Shown here in pieces: positions 34,682 through 43,861 of a stretch of 64,000 nt of DNA. Position 1 is the first letter of the stretch. The number at the start of each line of letters is the position of its first letter. Made by a program: the position numbers and the translations under genes. The notes below the pieces were generated by a model, which was not told the origin of the DNA, searched no databases, and was given only the letters and a program-made list of their open reading frames with translations. The DNA is from a bacterium (GTDB lineage Bacteria > Sumerlaeota > Sumerlaeia > SLMS01 > JAHLLQ01), in the NCBI GenBank assembly GCA_020444065.1, contig JAHLLQ010000003.1, positions 196,979 to 260,978 on the forward strand, read 5' to 3'.

Positions 34682-36079
34682 TCAGAATGGAAAGAACAAC
34701 TTCTCGACGCCCAGGTGGATCTGGGAGTGGAAAATCAACATCAGCAGGCAAGCGGCGGCGATCGACGGCACAAATGGCAGGTGGTGGAGCTGTCGCGGCA
34801 ACGGCGCCAGCGTGGCGACCTCCATGTAGTTGTCGAATAGCGGCTGTTCGGCTTTCCCCTCAGCACTGTTGGCATCGCCCCACACGTGCGCGGCGAGCGC
34901 CCGGATTTGGCTCTCGGCGGCGATGGCGAACTCGACGTCGCGCTGGAAGTGCTCGCGCAAAGCGGCGATCAGCCGCGTGTTCATCGGGTCCGCCACGGCC
35001 AGACGGACTCGTTCTTCACCGATCTCGAGCGGGAACACAACGTTTTCGTTAACGAGATTCGCGGGGAACTGCTCGATGGCGGCTGGCGGAATTGCGGTTT
35101 CGGTCAAATCGACGAACTCCATCTCCAGATCGGCGGCGATGGCGGAATTCTGTCCGCGTTCGTCCTCGGTCAACTCGGGAATCTTTGGCCCCTCCGGTTC
35201 GAGCTTCGCGGCTCCCAGCGCCAGGGGAGAATCCTCCGGGCGAGTGCGCTTGCCGAACGCGATGGTCGACAGCCCGATGATCGAGCCGATGAAAGCGGAA
35301 AGAACAAGTACCAGGATGACATTGATGGGGCCGACGGTGGCGCCGATCGCGGCAAAGAGCTTCACGTCGCCAAAGCCCATGCCCTCCTTGCCGAACGCCA
35401 TCTTGCCGAGCACGCCGATTCCGTACAGGAGGAACGGCCCGAAGATCGCGCCCATGGCGGCGTTCGCAAAGGGCTCCCAGAAGTAGATCTGATCCGCACC
35501 CCATCCCATCTTCGTCGGCCCGCGGACGATGGCGCCGAGCTTATCGAACCAATCACCGCCGGCCAGCCGGATGGCGGGGAACGGGCCGGACTCCGTCAGG
35601 ATACCGACGGGGTCCCAGATCCCGATGACTAGCGCGGCGACCAGCGCGACCACGGTGCCGTACTTCGTCAGGCCGTCCGGCACGATCCAGTGATCCAGGT
35701 CGGTGAACGTGCCGACGATCAGGATACAGGCGAACGCGATGTACCATATCGTCGAAGCGCTGAAGCCGGTCTCGGGTGTGTTGTGCGCCATGAAGATCGC
35801 GACAAAGATCACGCCGGTCAGGAACTCGACCATGGCGTAGCGAATGCTGAACTTCGCCCCGCAGGCATGGCATCGCCCGCGCAGCAGGAAGTAGCTGAGG
35901 ATCGGGATGTTGTCGTACCAGCGGATCGGCGTCCCGCAGCGGAAGCAGAAGCTGCGCTTCGGGTCGTTGACCGAGACCCCGAGCGGCACGCGGTAGATGG
36001 CAACATTCAGAAAGGAGCCGAAGATCGTCCCGAACCCGAACGCGATCACGCACAGGAAAACATACATGTGCGGCGCCAT
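34682..36079 (-). CDS. pilD: Prepilin peptidase with fused GspE N-terminal-type domain
   Basis: Start chosen at ATG 36079 (465 aa); further upstream codons would add an implausible Pro-rich leader. It begins MYVFLCVIAFGFGTIFGSFLNVAIYRV, has the zinc-like C45-x2-C48 and C70-x2-C73 cluster, and the two aspartates D127/D129 (FTDLDHWIVP) and GFGDVK (D238). A ~45-residue insertion lies between them. From ~318 to 403 it continues as FVDLTETAIPPAAIEQFPAN, VRLAVADPMN, AIAAESQIRALA: the T2SSE N-terminal (MshEN) domain of type II/IV pilus assembly ATPases. A C-terminal membrane segment follows. This fusion is unusual. The catalytic part cleaves and N-methylates type IV pilins; the fused domain might tether the peptidase to the assembly ATPase. 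Confidence 0.85.
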   Translation of the reverse strand: MAPHMYVFLCVIAFGFGTIFGSFLNVAIYRVPLGVSVNDPKRSFCFRCGTPIRWYDNIPILSYFLLRGRCHACGAKFSIRYAMVEFLTGVIFVAIFMAHNTPETGFSASTIWYIAFACILIVGTFTDLDHWIVPDGLTKYGTVVALVAALVIGIWDPVGILTESGPFPAIRLAGGDWFDKLGAIVRGPTKMGWGADQIYFWEPFANAAMGAIFGPFLLYGIGVLGKMAFGKEGMGFGDVKLFAAIGATVGPINVILVLVLSAFIGSIIGLSTIAFGKRTRPEDSPLALGAAKLEPEGPKIPELTEDERGQNSAIAADLEMEFVDLTETAIPPAAIEQFPANLVNENVVFPLEIGEERVRLAVADPMNTRLIAALREHFQRDVEFAIAAESQIRALAAHVWGDANSAEGKAEQPLFDNYMEVATLAPLPRQLHHLPFVPSIAAACLLMLIFHSQIHLGVEKLFFPF

Positions 36080-36240
36080 GAGGACTTCCGTCAGTGTTGG
36101 GGCTGCTGTCTGGACGGGCAAGGATTGCTCCGAGGGGTCGGTCTCTCCGCGCGGGGGCGGACAAATAGGAGTGCCCCGCCCGCCGTTGACGGGCAAGACG
36201 ATTTCCTGCTTTCCGACTGGTCGAATTCAGACAGGGGCTG

Positions 36241-37476
36241 CTACTGCGCCACAACCTTGCCGAGCGGCGGGAAGTCCACCGCGACCTCGTCGGCCTTCCT
36301 GTGCTGATAGGGGAAGATCAGATTGATCTCCTGCATGATGAAGAGGCGTAGGCGTATCGGACGCTCGCGCGAGTTCGTCAGTTGGAAACGCGGGGGCTTG
36401 TTGGGATCATCCGAGCCGAGAAGGTACGGGAAGATCTCCGCGAATGTGTGCGTCCGGAGAATCTCGTCATAGTAGGTCCGCGCGAGCCCCTCGGCCTTGA
36501 GGCGTTCCGCCTCGGTGAGGGGGCCTTCGCCCTGGCGGATCAGGTTGATTCCGATCGCAAGCGTCGAGGAAGAGGCCTCGTCCATCAGATCGGCGCGGAG
36601 TGCCTGGATGACCTCCGGATCCATCGGTTCACCCTCGGGAGGCGCGATTCCGACGCCGCTCATCTTCAATTCGGGCAATCCGGCTTCTTGCGGCAGGAGG
36701 TATTCGCGCTCGTAGCGGGCGATGCGTTCAGCGGGTGTGCGCCCCGGCCACGTCAGCACCAGGAATGCGCCCCAGATCAGGACCAGCGTGACGATGCCGC
36801 TGATCACCGGCTGCATCTGGTATTTCTTCCACCCCTGGCCGATCGTCTCTGTCAATTCGCTGAACGTTGGCGCCGGCGCGGCGGCCGGACGAACCAGTGT
36901 CCGGACGAAGTAGTCGTGCAGGCCTTGCTTGAACGGATTGAAGATAATCGTCAGCAGCGTCGCGAAGAATAGCGAGATCAGCAGGTAACCGCCAAAGACT
37001 TCGCCGATCTTGTTATGGATGAAGCTGCCTTCGTCCAGCAGCAATGGGGCAATCCAGTAGGACGTCACCAGCAGCGGGAACAGCAGCAACGTGCGCAGGA
37101 AGGACTGCGGGAGCGACGGCGGGTTGCCGGCGTAATCGGTAACGCGGATGCCGGTGAGGAACTTGCCCAGCGTGCGGCCCTTGCCAAAGAACTTGGCCCC
37201 GAATGGGCCATTTCCGATCGTGAAATAGGCGATGAAGATCAGCGAGCCGACCTTCGGCGCCCAGTCGCCCAAGGCGAAGAAGGGGCCCGGCATGGCCGAC
37301 GTCAGGATGCGCAGAACGGTATAAAGAAAGATCAGGTCGAACAGCAGCGCCCCGAACCGGCGCAGGAATCCCGCGACGGGCAGCTTGGGCATATTGAGCG
37401 CATCGCGGTCCGGCTTGTCGGACTTGGCGGGGCCGCGCTTCCCATCGGGTTTCAGATAAGGAGCAACTTGAGGCAT
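36241..37476 (-). CDS. RDD-family membrane protein with C-terminal extension
   Basis: A 411-aa protein. The RDD domain runs from about residue 33 (GFLRRFGALLFDLIFLYTVL) through GRTLGKFLTGIRVTDYAGNPP to the third TM segment near ~190. A fourth TM (VISGIVTLVLIWGAFLVLTW) follows, then a soluble C-terminal ~180 residues with acidic helices. The family's function is poorly known, with some members acting in ion homeostasis. ATG 37476; short 161-base gap to the prepilin peptidase start. Confidence 0.8.
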   Translation of the reverse strand: MPQVAPYLKPDGKRGPAKSDKPDRDALNMPKLPVAGFLRRFGALLFDLIFLYTVLRILTSAMPGPFFALGDWAPKVGSLIFIAYFTIGNGPFGAKFFGKGRTLGKFLTGIRVTDYAGNPPSLPQSFLRTLLLFPLLVTSYWIAPLLLDEGSFIHNKIGEVFGGYLLISLFFATLLTIIFNPFKQGLHDYFVRTLVRPAAAPAPTFSELTETIGQGWKKYQMQPVISGIVTLVLIWGAFLVLTWPGRTPAERIARYEREYLLPQEAGLPELKMSGVGIAPPEGEPMDPEVIQALRADLMDEASSSTLAIGINLIRQGEGPLTEAERLKAEGLARTYYDEILRTHTFAEIFPYLLGSDDPNKPPRFQLTNSRERPIRLRLFIMQEINLIFPYQHRKADEVAVDFPPLGKVVAQ

Positions 37477-37844
37477 GAGAGATTCCGTCTGGCGATCTGC
37501 AGAGGCGACTGCCCCCGCGGGGGGATGCTATGCCCGCCCTGGGGGGGCGGGGTCGAGGGGAATCGGGCCGTGGCAGCAGGGCGTTCTCATTGTCCCAGGC
37601 TCTTCGTTGCGCTGCGGTCGGTTGCCTCGGTCACGTACTTCAGTACGCTCCCTCGGCCGCCGCCTTGCGCGCCTCGATCCTGGAACAAGCAGAACGCCCT
37701 GCTATTTGGAGGGCATTCTGCTCCAGGTCGTTCTCCGTTCGAATTCGCATGTGCTTGCAACCGTTTCTCGCGGATTCCCGAACTCGAGGACGACTCAATG
37801 GCACCGCCTTGCTGAGCACGGGCACGACGAAGTTGAGGGCCAGC
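37477..37844. other. Intergenic, contains a long palindrome
   Basis: No gene supported. Contents are the GC-rich palindromic element at 37576-37702 and flanking G-rich sequence. Confidence 0.6.
37576..37702. repeat. 127-bp imperfect palindrome (REP/MITE-like)
   Basis: GCAGGGCGTTCT (37576-37587) pairs with AGAACGCCCTGC (37691-37702). In the centre CGTACT-TC-AGTACG (37634-37647) is a perfect 6-bp hairpin with loop TC, and CCAGG / CCTGG arms further out also pair. The content GGTCACGTACTTCAGTACGCTC and neighbouring GGCCGCCGCC resembles dispersed palindromes of other bacteria. It has no recognised transposase. Confidence 0.6.
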
Positions 37845-39047
37845 CTAACTCTCGTTGTCTTTCAGGCGACCGTGGAAGGCCCAGTGCTCGATGGGTTGGA
37901 ACGGGTTCAGCAGGAGGCGCTCGATCAGGTAAGCCGTCGAGCCGACGAGCCACGTGAACCAGAGCCGTTTGCCGTAGGCGTAGTGGACGAGCTGCTCGAT
38001 ATCGAAGTAGAGCCGCAACTCGCCGTGCTCGTCCAGGCGTCGGAAATGCTGTCGGATCGCGGGTCGCACCTGGTCCATGGAAACGTCTTCGTTGGCCGAG
38101 TCGCGCAGCAGGTCCGGCGGAATCTCGACGGACGGGTAGCGGCGCTTGATCTTGCGGACCAGTGGGGGACTGATCTTCTCCAGAACGCGGCGTTTCAGTG
38201 GCGACGCGCCGATATGCTCGTAGCACCCGAACCCGGCGCCAGGGCCCAGCAGCGCCAGCAGTGTTGGGAAAACCGCCGCCAGATTCGGCACGTGGTGCAG
38301 TGAGTCCTTCGCAAGCATCAGATCGAAGACGGCCGGTTTGAACGGCGGATGCTCTGGCTCGGCGCGTACGTAGTCGATTTCGACATTCTCATCGCGGGCG
38401 TGCTGCAAACCGAGGCGCAGCTCCATCATCGACGGGTCGCAGCCCACCATACGGACGCCTTGGCGGGCGGCCTCGAGACCGTACTGACCGCCGCCACAAC
38501 CGACATCGATCCCCCAGGTTCCGGCGTGCTCGCGCAACCACGGAAACAGCACACGAGACACGTGATTGGGAAAGACACCGTACTCGCGATCGGTGTCGCG
38601 TTCATCGGGTTCCAGGATCCCCGCCATGTAATATGACGGGTGGGAGCCGCGCTTGCGAACGTCGAAGATCGACCGGTCGCCGACATCCCAGAAGTGCTTC
38701 ATGTACGCCCCCCAGTGGACGCCTTCATCGAAGACGCGCTGCTGATCGGGGGTGCGCCGGATCGTCGGGTTGGCCAGATTCACCGGCGGGGCGCTGTCGG
38801 CGAGCCCGGCCGGGAGATTCGCGGCATGGCGCTGCAGGAAGGCGATGTCCGCGTCCGCATCGCGCAGGCCGTCGACGACGAGATCCGGCACGCCGCCTGA
38901 GACGGGAAACCAGCGCCCACAGCTTCCGCACGTCAGAACGGCTTCCTCGAGCTCCGCGCCCTGGCGTCTTTCGAGGACGTGCGCCTCCAGCCCGCCGCCC
39001 GCGCGGCACACCGGACAATCCAGCAATTCGAGGAGTTTCTCGCGCAT
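37845..39047 (-). CDS. Trm112-like zinc-ribbon plus SAM methyltransferase
   Basis: Start at ATG 39047 (400 aa): upstream sequence has no convincing coding content. N-terminal zinc ribbon (C11-x2-C14 and C40-x2-C43, CGRWFPVSGGVPDLV) is the Trm112-type head seen in many type-11 methyltransferases. The catalytic Rossmann domain has WGIDVGCGGGQYGLEAA, ending in a helical region. It methylates an unidentified small molecule or sugar/lipid. Faces the RDD gene across the palindrome. Confidence 0.8.
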   Translation of the reverse strand: MREKLLELLDCPVCRAGGGLEAHVLERRQGAELEEAVLTCGSCGRWFPVSGGVPDLVVDGLRDADADIAFLQRHAANLPAGLADSAPPVNLANPTIRRTPDQQRVFDEGVHWGAYMKHFWDVGDRSIFDVRKRGSHPSYYMAGILEPDERDTDREYGVFPNHVSRVLFPWLREHAGTWGIDVGCGGGQYGLEAARQGVRMVGCDPSMMELRLGLQHARDENVEIDYVRAEPEHPPFKPAVFDLMLAKDSLHHVPNLAAVFPTLLALLGPGAGFGCYEHIGASPLKRRVLEKISPPLVRKIKRRYPSVEIPPDLLRDSANEDVSMDQVRPAIRQHFRRLDEHGELRLYFDIEQLVHYAYGKRLWFTWLVGSTAYLIERLLLNPFQPIEHWAFHGRLKDNES

Positions 39048-39541
39048 CAAAGGCCCCCGATCGAACCGAGGGGCAGGTTCCGCGGCCAGACCGGATTGCC
39101 GCAAGGGGAGATGGCGGAGATGACCTCCGGCAGCCTTCGCCCCCTCCGGGGACGGGGCACGCTGTTGCGCAAACCTCGTGCTCCCTCCCATCCCCCTTGG
39201 CGCCCCGCGCCTCGTCGGATAGTCGATCACCCGAGGCCATTCAGCTTCGCCCCCCTGTCGGGGGACGCTGGGTGCGGCGACCGCTCTACTCAATGTCGAT
39301 GGCGGATCTTCGGTCGTGAAGTCCTCCGGAGGAAGACCAGTTGAATGGCCCCGGGGGGAAGCTGACGACAGTATTAAGGTCCCCGAAGGGGGCCAAGATC
39401 GCCTCATGTGTGCTCATCCCATCCATACTGCGGCGACTTATGCCTTGAGGACTCCGCTCGTCCTCCCGATATTCGATTTCATCAAGAACTCAACACGAGT
39501 CGGGCGCCTGCGCGGGCCTGAGCCCCAATGGAGGTGGCGAG
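39048..39541. other. Divergent intergenic region
   Basis: No gene supported; a long minus-strand reading here only extends the methyltransferase frame. It is GC-rich with several local inverted repeats (for example CCCCCTG/CGGGGG near 39250). Promoters for both divergent genes likely lie here but no clear hexamers are visible. Confidence 0.4.
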
Positions 39542-40180
39542 ATGGAAGTATGCGCGGTGGAATGGTTGCCGGATCCGGAAGTCGTCATGGCCCGATCGAA
39601 AGCAGCGGCTGCGGCGGATGCCTTGCTATCGGCGGACCCGGACTTGCGTCAGTACCGGTGCAACGTCCAGCGGCCCGACGGCACTGAGTTGGCCTGGCGG
39701 CATGATGGCGCCGGCTCCTATTATTATGTCCTCAAAGACGGCGATTCGATGGCGATCAAGGCGTGTGCCTTGCGCATGTCGATGGGGCCGGACCCGTTGG
39801 CGCGGTTCCAACGCGAGCCTGACGTCGAAATGCCGGATGTAGCCCTTCGGCTTCTTCGCGAGCCGGAGTTCCGATACCAGGAAATGTCTTTCCTGGCCTG
39901 GAGCGAAGGCGGCCAGCCTTGGCAGGGGCTGCTCTTCCGGGTCGATAACGTCTCCAGCCTCGACATGGGCAAGCCGCTGCTGGAGTTGGTTCACGTCGGG
40001 CCCAAGACGTTCTACCTTTATGCCCAATCCTACCACGAAGTGACGCCAGACCCGCCGACCTTGAAGGCGATGTTCTCCCTTCAGTTGATGGACGATCAGC
40101 TCGCCCAGTCCCTCCCGGCCGAGCGCAAGCTGGCGAACGCCCGCAAGGACCTGGAAGAGATCGGGTATCCGCTGATGTAA
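39542..40180 (+). CDS. Hypothetical cytoplasmic protein
   Basis: A 212-aa protein; ATG 39542 with GGAGGTG 7 bases upstream. No signal peptide or membrane segments. Aromatic-rich (YYYVLKDGDSMAIKA, FRYQEMSFLAW, KTFYLYAQSYHEV) with the look of a mixed alpha/beta fold. No recognised motif. Confidence 0.5.
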   Translation: MEVCAVEWLPDPEVVMARSKAAAAADALLSADPDLRQYRCNVQRPDGTELAWRHDGAGSYYYVLKDGDSMAIKACALRMSMGPDPLARFQREPDVEMPDVALRLLREPEFRYQEMSFLAWSEGGQPWQGLLFRVDNVSSLDMGKPLLELVHVGPKTFYLYAQSYHEVTPDPPTLKAMFSLQLMDDQLAQSLPAERKLANARKDLEEIGYPLM

Positions 40181-40419
40181 CTCGGGGCTGCGATCCTGAC
40201 TTGCTGATGTCCCTGGTTTCCTCCGCTGGTGGGAGAGCTGTGACTCAGCGCGCCTGGCCCTCTCCTATTATCCCCTGGATTTTCAAAAACAGCCGGGCTC
40301 ATCCCGCTTGGTCAAAAATCGGATAAAATGTTTTACGCTTTTATGCCCATTTCGGCCTAAATCCGGGATGACGGCGGCGACCGGTGCGGGATAGGCCAAT
40401 CTCAACGCAGACAAAAACC

Positions 40420-40444
40420 GCGTTGCAAAAGCCAATTGCAACGC
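40420..40444. promoter_or_regulatory. Perfect 9-bp inverted repeat upstream of the CBM gene
   Basis: GCGTTGCAA (40420-40428) and TTGCAACGC (40436-40444), 7-base spacer, ending 30 bases before the ATG at 40475. It could be a repressor site or an mRNA 5' hairpin. The rest of 40181-40474 (including AT-rich GATAAAATG near 40322) holds the probable promoter and no gene. Confidence 0.5.
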
Positions 40445-40474
40445 ATCTTGCCGAGAGAAGGGGCTTCACCCACC

Positions 40475-42247
40475 ATGAAATTCACACTCCGCAGCATCCT
40501 GAGCGTCTTCGCGCTCCTCCTGATGGTCCAGGCGGCCAACGCTTTCCCGACCTGGATGGGCGTGTACGGCAGCTACGAACGCCACTCCGACGCCAACCCG
40601 GGGACCTACACGATCCTGATGAACCAGGACTACTACGGCCTTCATGCCGAGGTCGGCGTCCAGGTCGATGGCGGTTCCTGGGAATCGTTCGAGATGGCTT
40701 ATGCGGGCAACGTGGACGGTAACTCGATGTGGACGTATACGCCCGCCGCGGCCTATCCGGCCGGCGCGACGGTCAGCTTCTACTTCCACGGATACGACAA
40801 CTGGGGCGGCAACATCTGGGACAGCAACGGTGGCGCGAACTACTCGTTCGATATTCCGGCCGCGGCGTCCGATTTCGTCTGGGGCACGCCGGTCGCGCTC
40901 CCGATGGAAGGCAACGCCTGGGGCGGCGTGACCGCCGTCGCGGGCGGCACGATCTACGCCGCGTGGACCAACCCCACGCAGCCCTACGGCAACCAAGGCG
41001 AGATTCGCTTTACCAAGAAGACCGTCGACACCTCGTGGCAGTCCTCGATCGTCGTGAGCCCCGGCCAGTACGATCACAACGTCACGATCGCGGCCGAAGG
41101 CAACGTCGTCTACCTGGTCTACACGACGGACACGTACCACACCTACGCGATCCGCAGTTTCGACGGCGGCGCGAACTGGGGCGCCCCGATCGAACTACTG
41201 GCCGAGACAGGCTACATCCGCGGCGTTGAGATCGAAGCCAAGGACGGCGTTCTGTACGCGGTTTACAATGACTACTCGGTTCCGGAGACGTCGCGGATTC
41301 GCATGCGCACGTTGGCGAACGGATCAAATTCCTGGAGCGCCTCGTCGCTCGTGCACGAGTTCAGCGCCTACAAGACGACGCTGTACATGGACGAGTTGGT
41401 GATCGCCGACAGTGGCAACAAGCTGGCCGTTACGACGCACATGATGAGCTGGTACGGCGGCTATACGGAGCACTTCTATCACGAGAGCACGAACGCCGGC
41501 GCCAGTTGGGCGGCCGCGGACTACGTCGGCAACGCGGCGCAGATCGCAGCCGACGCGGCCGGCAATGTGGCCTTCGTTTCCTACAACACCGGCCCGGCGG
41601 GCGGTGGCCTTTACTTCAGCGAGCGCACGATCGGCGGCTCCTGGAGCACCCCGGCGCTGATTTGGGAAGCGGCCACAATTTCGCCGCGCGCTCTGCAGTT
41701 CACGGCCCAGGGCCTGATCCTCGTGGCGCAGGTTGATGGTGTTCGCGAGATTCGCACTTCGGCTGACTACGGATATACCTGGGGCGCCGCGGCGGCGGCC
41801 GGCCCGGCTGGCAGCGAAGCGATGTGGTCCGCGGACGACGTGATGGACGGCGGCGACCTGTTCCTGACGGGCACGATCGCGCAGAAGACCTACGTCATGG
41901 CCGCCCAGGCAGACGAAGGCACCGCGGTGGCCTGGGCGGGCGACGCCTACAACTGGCCGTTCAACGGCGACATCGATGCGGGCGAAGACGTCTGGGTGAA
42001 CATCGACGTTTATCCGGCCGGTGCGGCGACGTCGGCGCGCGTGGTTGTTCAGGTGAATGGCGGCGACTGGGAGTCGGTTCCGATGAGCTGGTCCGAGACG
42101 CACAATAGCAACGACTGGTGGCACGTGAACCTGGGCTCGTTCAACTCCGGCGATTCGGTGCAGTACGCGATCGAAGTGATCGGCGGCCAGGAAGACTCGC
42201 ACTGGGATAACAACGGCGGCGGCGACTTCACGTTCAGCGTGAACTGA
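40475..42247 (+). CDS. Secreted protein: CBM25-like, propeller, CBM25-like
   Basis: Start ATG 40475 gives a signal peptide (LRSILSVFALLLMVQAANAF). 590 aa. The C-terminal ~100 residues (YNWPFNGDIDAGEDVWVNID, VQVNGGDWESVPMSWSE, WDNNGGGDFTFSVN) closely follow CBM25 starch-binding modules; the N-terminal part (residues ~25-120) repeats the pattern with VQVDGGSWESFEMAYAG and WDSNGGANYSFDI. Between them ~350 residues contain BNR/Asp-box repeats (FDGGANWGAP, TNAGASWAA, DYGYTWGAA) of a sialidase-like beta-propeller. It probably binds starch or related glucans at the cell surface. A strong terminator follows. Confidence 0.8.
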   Translation: MKFTLRSILSVFALLLMVQAANAFPTWMGVYGSYERHSDANPGTYTILMNQDYYGLHAEVGVQVDGGSWESFEMAYAGNVDGNSMWTYTPAAAYPAGATVSFYFHGYDNWGGNIWDSNGGANYSFDIPAAASDFVWGTPVALPMEGNAWGGVTAVAGGTIYAAWTNPTQPYGNQGEIRFTKKTVDTSWQSSIVVSPGQYDHNVTIAAEGNVVYLVYTTDTYHTYAIRSFDGGANWGAPIELLAETGYIRGVEIEAKDGVLYAVYNDYSVPETSRIRMRTLANGSNSWSASSLVHEFSAYKTTLYMDELVIADSGNKLAVTTHMMSWYGGYTEHFYHESTNAGASWAAADYVGNAAQIAADAAGNVAFVSYNTGPAGGGLYFSERTIGGSWSTPALIWEAATISPRALQFTAQGLILVAQVDGVREIRTSADYGYTWGAAAAAGPAGSEAMWSADDVMDGGDLFLTGTIAQKTYVMAAQADEGTAVAWAGDAYNWPFNGDIDAGEDVWVNIDVYPAGAATSARVVVQVNGGDWESVPMSWSETHNSNDWWHVNLGSFNSGDSVQYAIEVIGGQEDSHWDNNGGGDFTFSVN

Positions 42248-42282
42248 TCCATCGCTCGACAAATTGCAACCCCCCGAAGGAA

Positions 42283-42328
42283 CGGCGGGAGTGACCAAGC
42301 GCATCGGTCCTCCCGCCGTTTTCTTGTG
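42283..42328 (+). terminator. Rho-independent terminator of the CBM gene
   Basis: CGGCGGGAG...GACC / GGTC...CTCCCGCCG forms a long stem (42283-42319) with a one-base bulge, followed by TTTTCTTG. Confidence 0.75.
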
Positions 42329-42341
42329 GGAACAAACGAAC

Positions 42342-42367
42342 GGCCGGCGCGAAGATTCGCGCCGGCC
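42342..42367 (-). terminator. Terminator of the rsmG operon
   Basis: GGCCGGCGCGAA and TTCGCGCCGGCC form a 12-bp inverted repeat; on the minus strand it is followed by GTTCGTTTGTT, ~30 bases beyond the rsmG stop. Confidence 0.7.
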
Positions 42368-42395
42368 CGTTTGACATTCGGATGTCGTTCGCTGG

Positions 42396-43148
42396 TCAGC
42401 TCTTGCTGCCGCGCAGAGGTCGCTTGGCGGGGATGCCTTCGCGTCGCGGATAGCGATCCGGCGTCAGGCCCACCTTGGGGATCCAGAGCGCGTGACGGCG
42501 AGGTTCGCTCGGGCCCGCGTTGTAGGGCTTCACGTCGACGTCGCCGGCGCCGAGTTTATTCAGGGCGAACTCGGCTTCCTTAATCTCTTCGTTGGGGTTG
42601 CTGCCCTTGAAGGTCAGCATCCAGCCGTCGAGAGCGAGGTATGGCAGGCAGAGCTCAAGGGCGATAGGAAGGGGAGCCAGCGCGCGGCTGGTTACGAGGT
42701 CGAAGCGTTCGCGCCAGAAGAGTTCGTGGGCGTGGCTTTCGGCTCGTCCTTCCAGAATCTGGCAGTTGTCCAGTTCGAGCGTTTCGATGGCTTCGTGGAG
42801 GAACTCCAAGCGCTTCTTGTTGGACTCGAGCAGGTAGACTTCGCACTCGGGCCAGTAAAGGGCGTAGACGATTCCGGGGATGCCTGCGCCGGAACCGACG
42901 TCGAGGAGTTCCTCGGGTCCTTCTTCGATAATTTCGGCGGGGCCGTCCGCGAGGGGAGCCAGTGCGTCGCCGACGACCTGGATGGCGAGTTCGTTGCTGT
43001 CGCGGAATCCAGTCAGGTTGTTATCCCGGCCGCGGTTGCGCAGCATTTCGAGAAAGGTTTCGTACTTGTCAACGAGGAGCTGAGTCCGCCCGTTGGTCAG
43101 GTAGGGTTCGATTACTTCGGAAAGAGCTGTCTGAAGTTCAGTCATCAT
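42396..43148 (-). CDS. rsmG: 16S rRNA (guanine527-N7)-methyltransferase
   Basis: About 250 aa from ATG 43148 (or 43145), overlapping the stop of the upstream glycosyltransferase, so coupled. It has the RsmG landmarks ELLDVGSGAGIPGIV (SAM motif I), VTSRALAPL and LSEVIEPYLT near the start. It methylates G527 of 16S rRNA. The longer reading to 43187 lacks a ribosome-binding site. Confidence 0.9.
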   Translation of the reverse strand: MMTELQTALSEVIEPYLTNGRTQLLVDKYETFLEMLRNRGRDNNLTGFRDSNELAIQVVGDALAPLADGPAEIIEEGPEELLDVGSGAGIPGIVYALYWPECEVYLLESNKKRLEFLHEAIETLELDNCQILEGRAESHAHELFWRERFDLVTSRALAPLPIALELCLPYLALDGWMLTFKGSNPNEEIKEAEFALNKLGAGDVDVKPYNAGPSEPRRHALWIPKVGLTPDRYPRREGIPAKRPLRGSKS

Positions 43149-43861
43149 AAGACTCGCACCGGTGGCCTGCCGAACCGCAGCCGCCATTGAGCGGCCAGTC
43201 CGGCTAGCATGATTTTGGAGTTAAAGGTGGAATTACCAGCGCGCCGTTCTTCGAATTGGATGGGAACTTCGACGAAACGGGCGCCCATTGCTCGTGCTGC
43301 GACAAGGACCTCCTGGACAATAGCCGGACCTGTGGATTGCACGCGGTCCCATTCGATGCCTTCGAGGACCCACCGGCGGAAAACGCGATAGCCGGTCGTG
43401 CAGTCCCGAACAGGCAGACCGAGGATTGCTCGGATGTAGAAATTCGCGGCATGGGTGATTGCGGTTCGGATGGGGCTGCGGCCAGCTTCTCCGCCTCCTC
43501 GAACCAGGCGGGAGCCGATGACCACGTCCGCACGCCGAGTGCCTTCCAGCAGGGCGCGCAGGAACCGCGGGTGGTGGGACCAATCCGCATCCATTTCGAC
43601 AATGAGCTCGGCTCCCAAGGAAAGCGCTTCGCGGAAACCTGCGATTCCCGCGGTACCACGTCCTCTGTCCGTCGTTCGGTGCAGCAGGTGGACCCGGGGG
43701 TCCGCTTCCGCCCTTTTGCCGACCAGTTCCCACGTACCGTCCGGGGAGTCGTCATCGATCACCAATACTTCAAGATTCTTGGACACCGCCAAAAGCGCAT
43801 CGATCAGAGGCAGAATATTCTCCGACTCGTTATAGGTTGGCAACGTCGCAATGATCTTCAT
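43145..43861 (-). CDS. GT2 glycosyltransferase, polyprenol-phosphate mannose synthase type
   Basis: A 238-aa single-domain enzyme with ATLPTYNESENILPLI, VIDDDSPDGTWEL, VEMDADWSHHPRFLR (DxD), and VIGSRLVRGGG. It is typical of dolichyl/polyprenyl-phosphate mannosyltransferases and lacks a membrane domain. ATG 43861. First gene of a two-gene operon with rsmG. Confidence 0.88.
   Translation of the reverse strand: MKIIATLPTYNESENILPLIDALLAVSKNLEVLVIDDDSPDGTWELVGKRAEADPRVHLLHRTTDRGRGTAGIAGFREALSLGAELIVEMDADWSHHPRFLRALLEGTRRADVVIGSRLVRGGGEAGRSPIRTAITHAANFYIRAILGLPVRDCTTGYRVFRRWVLEGIEWDRVQSTGPAIVQEVLVAARAMGARFVEVPIQFEERRAGNSTFNSKIMLAGLAAQWRLRFGRPPVRVL

Noticed and set aside
41324-42304. Long antisense reading frame over the CBM gene
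   Set aside because: GC-rich codon bias of the real gene produces it; no start site or protein-like content.
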